DNA of 6,836 nucleotides. Origin: DHVE2 group archaeon (lineage in GTDB: Archaea; Thermoplasmatota; Thermoplasmata; Thermoplasmatales; Aciduliprofundaceae). Under the pieces are notes generated by a model, which was not told the origin of the DNA, did not search any database, and worked only from the letters and a program-made list of their open reading frames with translations. Location: positions 1 through 6,836 of the forward strand of contig JALSPD010000103.1 in the NCBI GenBank assembly GCA_026986135.1, read 5' to 3'. The translations under genes and the position numbers were made by a program. Position 1 is the stretch's first letter. The number at the start of each line of letters is the position of its first letter. This document shows, piece by piece, positions 1 through 5,324 of this stretch.

Positions 1-711
1 CTTGAAACTGAGGGATACACGCATCAGCTCAGATTCTTTTATCCTCTCCACGGAGGTATAGAATCCCTCGCAATAGCGCTTGCAGAGGAGGTTAATGAGA
101 ACCTCCGGCTCAGTGAGGAGATATCACAGGTGATGCCCAGCTCAGACGGCATTTCGGTTAACGGAGAGATGTACGATTACATGGTCTCAACCATTCCACT
201 TCCCGTGATGGCCCGCATTGCTGGAGGAGAGCTCGCAAACCTTGCAGAGGAGCTTGATTATAATTCCGTCACCGTGGTGGGTCTCGGAGTTAAGGGCAAA
301 ATCCCCGATTTTCACTGGCTATATGTTCCCGACAAGGATATTGCATTCCACCGCCTCGCCTTCCTGAGCAATTACAGCCCGAACATGGCACCACCTGGGA
401 TGGGGACAATAATCGCGGAGATATCTCATCGTCCCAATGAAAGAGTTGAGAATCCAGAGGAGAGGGTCATTGAAGGCCTTGAAAAACTGGGCATTGATGT
501 TGAAGTTATTGTTGCAAAGCACTGGGTCAATCATTATGCGTATGTGGTGACGGATCACAGGTACTTTGAAATCATTCCCAGAATAAGGAAAAAACTTGAA
601 GAAATGCGCATATACACCCTCGGACGCCATGGGAACTGGGAGTACCTCAACATGGATGCCGTATGGAAAAGGGCGATGGCAATGGCTGAGAGAATAAGGG
701 GATTGGCATGA
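1..711 (+). CDS. FAD-dependent amine-oxidase-fold oxidoreductase (protoporphyrinogen oxidase/UDP-galactopyranose mutase-like), C-terminal part
   Basis: The reading frame is open from the first base, so the gene starts outside the window; 236 residues and a TGA stop are visible. Seen in the fragment: RFFYPLHGGIESLAIALAEE (residues 11-30), which matches the 'YP.GG...L..ALA' segment of COG1232-type flavoproteins; YDYMVSTIPLPVM (58-70), the usual 'D.VISTIPLP' strand near the FAD site; and GRHGNWEYLNMDAVWKRA (208-225), the C-terminal 'GR.G.WEYLNMD' segment that in this superfamily closes over the flavin. The N-terminal GxGxxG dinucleotide motif would lie upstream and cannot be checked. The family includes protoporphyrinogen oxidases, phytoene-desaturase-like enzymes and UDP-galactopyranose mutases. 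Because the stop overlaps the start of a glycosyltransferase gene (ATGA), I infer a role in sugar or surface-glycan metabolism rather than haem synthesis. The substrate is not determinable from this part. Family call fairly sure, function open. Confidence 0.8.
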   Translation, partial: LETEGYTHQLRFFYPLHGGIESLAIALAEEVNENLRLSEEISQVMPSSDGISVNGEMYDYMVSTIPLPVMARIAGGELANLAEELDYNSVTVVGLGVKGKIPDFHWLYVPDKDIAFHRLAFLSNYSPNMAPPGMGTIIAEISHRPNERVENPEERVIEGLEKLGIDVEVIVAKHWVNHYAYVVTDHRYFEIIPRIRKKLEEMRIYTLGRHGNWEYLNMDAVWKRAMAMAERIRGLA

Positions 712-1655
712 GAGCGCTTCTGGTTATCCTAAATAAGGACAACGCAGTTTCCCTTGAAAAATGCCTTGATTCCATAGCCAGAATGGATGGACTTTGCGAG
801 TTCTTTGATGTTCTCATTCTTGACGGGGCCTCCAGGGACAACTCTGAGGAGATAGCAAGGAGATACGAGAAGGAGTATCCCTGCATAAAATTCAAGGTGC
901 AGGAGCGTCTGGGTGGCACCGGCTATGCCAGAAGGGAGGCATGCGATTACGCAATCTCCGAAGGTTACGATGCCATTGTATGGGGCGATTCCGAGAATGT
1001 TTATTCTCCCAGATACATGAGGGCAATGGTTGATTCCCTTGCAGAAAAGGATGCTGTTGGCGGCGTGCCCGTTGTGCAGGGCGATTTTTACGGCCATGCC
1101 TTCGCCTGGTACCACGCGCTCCATCTCGTTATCCCGAACCTTTACAGGGTGCACATACCTGGAAATAACAAGGGAGAGCGTGTGGAGATATGCGAGAAGG
1201 TGAAGTATCCTGAGACGGTGCGCTCTGAGGATTATGGATTCTCGCTCCTACTCAGGAAAATGGGAATTCGCCTCAATCAGGACATTGCAAAGGACGCTGT
1301 TGTGCATGTTTCCCTGCCTGGAAATTTCAAGGAGGTGAGGGCATGGCAGAGGGCACGCTCAAAGGGAGTGGCTCAGGTTCTTAGAGAAATTGGAGTTGCC
1401 CCCTGGGATAACCTTGGCTGGTCCATGCTGTTTCTCCTCTTCATAGTATTTGCACTGCTCATTCCATTCTCATATCTTCCTCTGCTTCTCTACTCCATTC
1501 TTTTCTTCCTCGGATCCCTGTGGATCTTCGTGAGATCTGCCAGGTACATAAAGGAGAAAAAAATCAGATACTTCTTTGCTCCAGCTTTTGGACTCCTTGT
1601 ATATTCCATATACTCTCTGCGAGCAGTTTGGCTTTACATTAAAATTAAAAAGTAA
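708..1655 (+). CDS. Family 2 (GT-A fold) glycosyltransferase with C-terminal membrane anchor
   Basis: 315 residues, complete. It would transfer a sugar from a nucleotide-sugar or dolichyl-phosphate-sugar donor to an unknown acceptor at the cytoplasmic face of the membrane. Visible in order: N-terminal GT-A strand ALLVILNKDN (3-12); LDGASRDNSEE (38-48), the 'D.gS.D.t' nucleotide-binding loop; WGDSEN (92-97) at the place of the metal-binding DxD motif, here D-S-E; RSEDYGFSLLLRKMG (172-186), the acidic catalytic-base motif; and WQRARSKG (213-220), resembling the W/R-rich segment that follows it. Hydrophobic stretches at about 239-257, 258-276 and 289-311 give two or three membrane helices, with a basic loop (RSARYIKEKKIR, 276-287) that should be cytoplasmic. 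The ATG sits inside the upstream gene's stop (ATGA), and AAGGGGA at 696-702 is a weak Shine-Dalgarno candidate, so the two genes are probably co-transcribed and translationally coupled. Donor and acceptor are unknown. Confidence 0.88.
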   Translation: MRALLVILNKDNAVSLEKCLDSIARMDGLCEFFDVLILDGASRDNSEEIARRYEKEYPCIKFKVQERLGGTGYARREACDYAISEGYDAIVWGDSENVYSPRYMRAMVDSLAEKDAVGGVPVVQGDFYGHAFAWYHALHLVIPNLYRVHIPGNNKGERVEICEKVKYPETVRSEDYGFSLLLRKMGIRLNQDIAKDAVVHVSLPGNFKEVRAWQRARSKGVAQVLREIGVAPWDNLGWSMLFLLFIVFALLIPFSYLPLLLYSILFFLGSLWIFVRSARYIKEKKIRYFFAPAFGLLVYSIYSLRAVWLYIKIKK

Positions 1656-1671
1656 ATAGTAAATGCTCAGA

Positions 1672-1682
1672 AAAGTTAAAAT
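1672..1682 (+). promoter_or_regulatory. Putative TATA box for the winged-helix gene
   Basis: The A/T-rich AAAGTTAAAAT lies about 28 bases before the TTG at 1707, in the 51-base gap after the glycosyltransferase stop, and is preceded by a purine-rich BRE-like stretch. The spacing suits a leaderless transcript, as for other genes here. The match to the archaeal TATA consensus is weaker than at grpE or the divergent gene, so read-through from the upstream operon remains possible. Confidence 0.4.
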
Positions 1683-1706
1683 CCAACCGTTCTCATAATA
1701 CATTCG

Positions 1707-2102
1707 TTGGCGCACAGGTACAAGAGCTACAAGGTATATCGGGTAATTGTGCTAAACATGTTAGCCCATGCGCTAGATGTCAATCTATATCAGAGGGGTC
1801 TTGAGGAAAAGATTGATCAAATTATAGAAAACTCCCATTATGAGATAACTAAATCAGACATCAGACACGAGATAAGAAGCAATCACAAAATGACAGAGAA
1901 GGTACTCAATGAACTTGAGAGGGAAGGATTGATTGAGATTGTAACTGAGGGAAGAAAAACTCTGGTGAAGATTACAAAAAAGGGTGTGCTTCATCTTGCA
2001 AAATGGAACAGGTTTTACATGGACCTATACAGAGAGCAGATTGAAGATCACTACCGCTATGTGGGTTTGCCAGCATGGTTCAGGGCAGAAGATCAGGTCT
2101 AG
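1707..2102 (+). CDS. Winged-helix DNA-binding protein, probable transcriptional regulator
   Basis: 131 residues from a TTG start. A basic N-terminus (AHRYKSYKVYR) leads into a helix (12-41). Residues about 45-95 look like a winged helix-turn-helix: YEITKSDIRHEI, then MTEKVLNELEREGLIEIV as the recognition-helix region, then a charged wing and LVKITKKGVLHL, the 'y.iT.kG' strand common in archaeal wHTH regulators. The aromatic, charged tail (about 101-125, with YREQIEDHYRYVGLPAWF) has no membrane helix and could dimerise or bind a partner. I recall similar proteins as conserved in Thermoplasmata, but no regulon is known to me. No ATG or GTG lies in frame near the TATA box; the next candidates, GTG 1749 and ATG 1758, would remove the conserved-looking basic N-terminus, so TTG is preferred. 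The 3' end overlaps the opposing gene by 23 bp. Target unknown; DNA-binding fold likely. Confidence 0.72.
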   Translation: MAHRYKSYKVYRVIVLNMLAHALDVNLYQRGLEEKIDQIIENSHYEITKSDIRHEIRSNHKMTEKVLNELEREGLIEIVTEGRKTLVKITKKGVLHLAKWNRFYMDLYREQIEDHYRYVGLPAWFRAEDQV

Positions 2103-2832
2103 GCCCTATGAAGGGTATGAAATCGTATGTGCCATCTTCCATCTCAACCACGAGTTGAACAGGGATATTCTGATTCAGGATATAATCATAAAGTTCATCG
2201 CTGATCTCATCGGTAATTATGACAATTCTTCCCAGATCAAGGTTCTTCTTTTTTGAGTTGTTCACGGCAACCTCAATTATTTTTTTCACAGTGTCCGTAT
2301 TGGAATGCGGGAGCCATACAAGGTAGAAAGAATAGCTTTTTACCCCACGTAGAGAATCAAACATTTTCCCTGAAATCTCCGCATAAACATCAAATTTAAC
2401 GCCCCCAATCTCAACATTCCTCTCAATTTTACCTCCTCTGCCACGAAGACGCTCTGAAAAATTATAGGTGTTATCAAGGAACTTCAGGAACCTATCCACG
2501 GCATCACTTCCAGGAGGCACCGAAATACTCATGCTATCAATATGTCTGTAGGCCTGATATCGGGATACAACAACTGCAAGTTTTTCGCGAATCTCAATTA
2601 TCTGTATCATGGCGAGTATAACAAGAGTGATCAGGGCAGCATAAACAACTATGTCAGCCAGCATGAGATCAATGACAGCGATGGCCCATAACAGAATGGC
2701 AATTGTGAGCCAACCCAGCAGCAGATAGAAGGTGATAAGAATTTTTCTGCTTATACGGCCCGAATTCTCACTGAGATCTTCCAGGGCCTGGAACAGTATG
2801 GATACTGAATCCTCACCGGAACGTTTGTCCAT
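2080..2832 (-). CDS. Unrecognised protein with two membrane helices and a soluble C-terminal domain
   Basis: 250 residues from the ATG whose first base is 2832 on the minus strand. I do not recognise the family. An acidic, Ser-rich N-terminus (1-30) is followed by two hydrophobic helices (about 31-53 and 59-80) that form a hairpin, leaving both termini on the same side, probably the cytoplasm. An amphipathic linker (81-100) leads to a mixed alpha/beta domain (about 105-245) with alternating strands: KFDVYAEI (146-153), YSFYLVWLP (167-175) and GRIVIITDEISDE (201-213), separated by helix TVKKIIEVAVNN. No nuclease, kinase or protease signature is convincing. The open frame continues 21 codons upstream to 2895, but a TTTATATA element centred about 27 bases before this ATG lies inside that extension, so the shorter start is favoured. 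It is transcribed divergently from grpE, which raises but does not prove a link to stress or membrane quality control. Confidence 0.75.
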   Translation of the reverse strand: MDKRSGEDSVSILFQALEDLSENSGRISRKILITFYLLLGWLTIAILLWAIAVIDLMLADIVVYAALITLVILAMIQIIEIREKLAVVVSRYQAYRHIDSMSISVPPGSDAVDRFLKFLDNTYNFSERLRGRGGKIERNVEIGGVKFDVYAEISGKMFDSLRGVKSYSFYLVWLPHSNTDTVKKIIEVAVNNSKKKNLDLGRIVIITDEISDELYDYILNQNIPVQLVVEMEDGTYDFIPFIGPRPDLLP

Positions 2833-2855
2833 CGGGATAATGATTTGTAACGGTG

Positions 2856-2863
2856 TATATAAA
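2856..2863 (-). promoter_or_regulatory. TATA box of the divergent membrane-protein gene
   Basis: Read on the minus strand the sequence is TTTATATA, close to the archaeal consensus, with ATATC just upstream as a possible BRE. Its centre is 27-28 bases before the ATG at 2832, which puts the expected transcription start at or next to the first codon (leaderless). This decides the start of the gene. Confidence 0.7.
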
Positions 2864-2895
2864 GATATGGGAAGGAATTTCTTGTGTTTCAGCAA

Positions 2896-2905
2896 TTTTT
2901 AAATA
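2896..2905 (+). promoter_or_regulatory. TATA box of the grpE-dnaK operon
   Basis: TTTTTAAATA is a strong archaeal TATA match, with AGCAA immediately upstream as a BRE candidate. Its centre is about 26 bases before the GTG at 2927, predicting a leaderless grpE mRNA. It stands about 40 bases from the oppositely directed TATA box, so two TBP/TFB complexes would assemble back to back in a 94-base intergenic region. Confidence 0.72.
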
Positions 2906-2908
2906 GAA

Positions 2909-2929
2909 GTGTTAATTCACATAATTGTG
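2909..2929 (+). promoter_or_regulatory. Possible operator: alternating GTG/CAC half-sites at the grpE start
   Basis: GTG (2909-2911), CAC (2918-2920) and GTG (2927-2929) occur every 9 bases, forming GTG-N6-CAC overlapping CACA-N4-TGTG. They lie between the TATA box and the start codon and cover the predicted transcription start. Known archaeal heat-shock repressors (Phr of Pyrococcus, HSR1 of Archaeoglobus) bind in this position, though their published sites differ. The arms are short enough to arise by chance. Confidence 0.3.
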
Positions 2930-3439
2930 GCAGATCAGGAAATTAAGAAAAATGAGGAAAAGAGCAGAGAGGATGAATCCATAGAGAAACTTCGCAGAGA
3001 GAGGGATGAGTACAGAGATAAGTACCTACGCAAACTTGCGGAGATGGACAATTACAGAAAAATGCTTGAAAGGGAAAAGAAAATGGAAATTGAAAAATGC
3101 AGAGCAGAAATTGTAAGAGAATTCATTGAGCCCTACGAGAATCTACAGCGCGCTGTAAGGGGAGATAATGTGGATAAGAAAGGAATTGAACTCGTTTTAA
3201 AACAGATGGAAAAAATACTGAAATCCATTGGAGTTGAGGAAATAGAAAGCATAGGAGAAAAGTTTGACCCCATGCTCCATGAAGCAATCGCTGTGGTGGA
3301 GGGAGAGGAGGACGGAATTGTTAAGGAAGTCTATCAGAAGGGGTACATGCTCAACGGTATGGTATTACGCCATGCAAAGGTTATGGTATCAAAAAAGAGG
3401 GAGGTGAATGAAGATGGGAGAGAAGATAATAGGAATTGA
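2927..3439 (+). CDS. grpE: GrpE, nucleotide exchange factor of DnaK
   Basis: 170 residues from GTG 2927. GrpE dimers open the DnaK ATPase domain and release ADP, resetting the chaperone cycle in the cytoplasm. Residues 1-65 are a highly charged, mostly Lys/Glu/Arg helix (RDEYRDKYLRKLAEMDNYRK, 26-45), the long coiled-coil stalk with the family's 'ylR..AE..NyrkR' pattern. Residues 66-100 form the helical bundle. The compact beta head carries GEKFDPMLHEAI (110-121) and GYMLNGMVLRHAKVMVSK (139-156). The usual 'RvLRPA' of the head reads MVLRHA here, so a Pro is replaced by His. Length is normal for a short GrpE. The longer frame from GTG 2909 would begin about 8 bases after the TATA centre and adds a hydrophobic, non-conserved MLIHII; it is rejected. 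First gene of the chaperone operon; its last 26 bases overlap dnaK. Confidence 0.95.
   Translation: MADQEIKKNEEKSREDESIEKLRRERDEYRDKYLRKLAEMDNYRKMLEREKKMEIEKCRAEIVREFIEPYENLQRAVRGDNVDKKGIELVLKQMEKILKSIGVEEIESIGEKFDPMLHEAIAVVEGEEDGIVKEVYQKGYMLNGMVLRHAKVMVSKKREVNEDGREDNRN
3400..3407 (+). promoter_or_regulatory. Shine-Dalgarno sequence that sets the dnaK start
   Basis: GGAGGTGA lies inside the end of grpE and is a full-length match to the 3' end of archaeal 16S rRNA. It touches the ATG at 3408 with no spacer but is 6 bases from the ATG at 3414, so the second ATG is the likely start. It marks dnaK as an internal operon gene, in contrast to the leaderless first genes. Confidence 0.8.
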
Positions 3440-5270
3440 TCTTGGTACGAGTAACTCCGCGGCGGCAGTGTATATAAATGGAACAGTTAAAATGATCCCC
3501 AGCGCGGAGGGTAACACACTTTACGGGAAGGCGTTTCCATCGTATGTGGCTTTCACGAAGGACGGACAGCTTCTGGTGGGAGAACCTGCAAGGAGACAGG
3601 CTCTCACAAATCCTGAGGGAACCGTGTATGCGTTTAAAAGAAAGATGGGAACAGATTACAAATACAAAATCTACGGCAAAGAATATACCCCGCAACAGTT
3701 AAGCGCGTTCATACTGCAAAAGATAAAGAGGGATGCAGAAGCATTTCTCGGGGAGGAGATAAAAAAAGCCGTGATAACCGTACCTGCATATTTCAACGAT
3801 AATCAGAGACAGGCGACCAAGGACGCAGGAGAAATTGCCGGTCTTGAGGTGGTACGCATAATAAATGAACCAACGGCGGCAGCCCTCGCCTACGGACTTG
3901 ATAAAGAGGATGAGGAGCTTAAGATTATGGTGTTTGACTTTGGTGGTGGAACCCTTGATGTTACAATAATGGAGTACGGCGGTGGTGTTTTTGAGGTGCT
4001 TGCCACAGCAGGCGATACGAACCTTGGCGGAACAGATATGGACAATGCAATTATAGACTGGCTGGCAGAAGAGTTCAAAAAGGAGCACGGGGTGGATCTA
4101 AGAGAGGATAAGAATGCCTTCATCCGCCTCAAAGAGGCCGCCGAGAAGGCAAAAATAGAACTATCAACCGTTCTGCAAACTGACATAAATCTACCATACA
4201 TAACTGTGGTAAACGGTGAACCGAAGCATATTAATGTAACCCTCACACGTGCAAAACTTGAAGAGCTGGTGGAACCCATAGTAAGGAGATGCGGTAAAAG
4301 CATTGACGCCGCCCTGAAAAATGCAGGTTTGAGCAAGGAGGATATAGATAAGATAATCCTTGTGGGCGGACCCACCAGAATGCCTATTGTGCAGAGATTC
4401 GTTGAGGAGTACATGGGAAAGAAGGTGGAAAGGGGTATTGACCCGATGGAGTGCGTGGCAACAGGCGCAGCCATACAGGGCGCGGTACTTGCAGGAGAGG
4501 TAAAGGACATAGTACTACTTGATGTTACTCCGCTCACGCTGGGTGTTGAGGTGCTGGGTGGTCTTGTTGAACCAATCATCCCTGCAAATACCACCATACC
4601 TGTAAGGAAATCAAAGATATTTACAACTGCGGCGGATAATCAGACTGCGGTGACAATCCATGTTGTGCAGGGTGAGCGTCCGATGGCAAAAGATAATGTC
4701 TCTCTTGGAATGTTCCATCTCACGGGAATTCCACCTGCACCCAGAGGCGTGCCCCAGATAGAAGTGACTTTTGATATTGATGCAAATGGCATCCTTCATG
4801 TGAGCGCCAAGGATCTGGGTACAGGAAAGCAAACAGGCATAACTATAACTGCATCCACAAAACTTTCAAAGGAGGAAATTGAGAGAATGAAGAAAGAGGC
4901 AGAGAAGTTTGCAGAGGAAGATCGCCGGAGAAGAGAGGAAATTGAGAACCGCAACAAGCTTGAGAGCCTGATATACGCCACCAGAAAATCCCTGGATGAG
5001 TATGGAGACAAGGTTTCCCAGGAGATACGCAGAGAGGTGGAGGAGGAACTTAAGAATGCCGAAAAGGTACTGAAAGAAGGATCTCCGGATGATGTGAAGA
5101 AGGAGATTGAAACCCTCTCAAAGAAGGTGGAAAAGATAGGTACTGCAATATACCAGCAGGCGGCAGCTCAGCAATCCCAGGGTATGCAGGGTGGTCCAGA
5201 TCAAAATACAGGCACTGGCGGTGGAAACGGAGGGCGAATTCACGACGCAAACTACGAGGAAAAGAACTAA
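3414..5270 (+). CDS. dnaK: DnaK, Hsp70 chaperone
   Basis: 618 residues, full length. It is the ATP-driven cytoplasmic chaperone that binds exposed hydrophobic peptide stretches with DnaJ and GrpE. The actin-like ATPase domain (1-364) has GIDLGTSNS (7-15, phosphate 1; Ser at 13 where most DnaK have Thr), FKRKMG with the Lys75 equivalent of catalytic Lys70, VITVPAYFNDNQRQATKDAG (120-139), NEPTAAALAYG (151-161), FDFGGGTLDVTI (174-185, phosphate 2), GDTNLGGTDMD (200-210) and ILVGGPTRMP (315-324, adenosine). The conserved linker DIVLLDVTPLTLG (365-377) joins the beta-sandwich peptide-binding domain (about 378-480) and helical lid (about 481-580). The tail is Gln/Gly-rich and disordered, ending DANYEEKN, comparable to the acidic bacterial tail. 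Domain I lacks the roughly 23-residue insertion of proteobacterial DnaK, as in other archaeal and Gram-positive Hsp70s. ATG 3414 is chosen over 3408 because of the Shine-Dalgarno spacing. It overlaps grpE by 26 bases. Confidence 0.97.
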   Translation: MGEKIIGIDLGTSNSAAAVYINGTVKMIPSAEGNTLYGKAFPSYVAFTKDGQLLVGEPARRQALTNPEGTVYAFKRKMGTDYKYKIYGKEYTPQQLSAFILQKIKRDAEAFLGEEIKKAVITVPAYFNDNQRQATKDAGEIAGLEVVRIINEPTAAALAYGLDKEDEELKIMVFDFGGGTLDVTIMEYGGGVFEVLATAGDTNLGGTDMDNAIIDWLAEEFKKEHGVDLREDKNAFIRLKEAAEKAKIELSTVLQTDINLPYITVVNGEPKHINVTLTRAKLEELVEPIVRRCGKSIDAALKNAGLSKEDIDKIILVGGPTRMPIVQRFVEEYMGKKVERGIDPMECVATGAAIQGAVLAGEVKDIVLLDVTPLTLGVEVLGGLVEPIIPANTTIPVRKSKIFTTAADNQTAVTIHVVQGERPMAKDNVSLGMFHLTGIPPAPRGVPQIEVTFDIDANGILHVSAKDLGTGKQTGITITASTKLSKEEIERMKKEAEKFAEEDRRRREEIENRNKLESLIYATRKSLDEYGDKVSQEIRREVEEELKNAEKVLKEGSPDDVKKEIETLSKKVEKIGTAIYQQAAAQQSQGMQGGPDQNTGTGGGNGGRIHDANYEEKN

Positions 5271-5287
5271 CTTTCTTCCATTTGAAA

Positions 5288-5296
5288 ATTTAATAT
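5288..5296 (+). promoter_or_regulatory. Putative TATA box for dnaJ
   Basis: ATTTAATAT in the 54-base gap between dnaK and dnaJ is preceded by purine-rich TGAAA. Its centre is about 33 bases before the dnaJ ATG, predicting a start near 5318 and a leader of only a few bases. The T-rich stretch just upstream (CTTTCTTCC, 5271-5279) may weakly terminate the dnaK transcript. Confidence 0.5.
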
Positions 5297-5302
5297 GGAA
5301 TC

Positions 5303-5316
5303 AGCCAATTAAGGCT
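5303..5316 (+). promoter_or_regulatory. Short inverted repeat AGCC-N6-GGCT in the dnaJ promoter
   Basis: AGCC (5303-5306) and GGCT (5313-5316) flank AATTAA between the TATA box and the predicted transcription start. A DNA-binding repressor site is the simplest reading. Four-base arms are weak evidence, and a short RNA hairpin is unlikely to matter if transcription starts downstream of it. Confidence 0.25.
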
Positions 5317-5324
5317 CGGTAAAA

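Noticed and set aside
1707..2102. The winged-helix protein as the heat-shock repressor (Phr/HSR1 type)
   Set aside because: It does not resemble Phr or HSR1 in the parts I can compare and is separated from grpE by an opposing gene; nearness alone is not enough.
1984..2256. Plus-strand 90-codon frame across the convergent gene ends
   Set aside because: It overlaps two better-supported genes in other frames and shows no domain, ribosome site or promoter.
2833..2895. Upstream extension of the minus-strand membrane protein by 21 codons
   Set aside because: It would run through the gene's own TATA box; the ATG at 2832 has ideal leaderless spacing.
2909..2926. Earlier GTG start for grpE
   Set aside because: It lies about 8 bases after the TATA centre, upstream of the expected transcription start, and adds residues not typical of GrpE.
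3890..4597. A 235-codon open frame on the minus strand, opposite dnaK
   Set aside because: Long antisense frames are a well-known by-product of codon bias in hsp70 genes. The translation is Ser/Thr/Pro-rich with no recognisable motif, and the sense strand clearly encodes the DnaK ATPase domain.
5150..5230. Gln/Gly-rich end of dnaK as a repeat or frameshift artefact
   Set aside because: A disordered Gln/Gly-rich tail is normal for DnaK, and the frame continues to a conserved-like acidic end, so no error is indicated.
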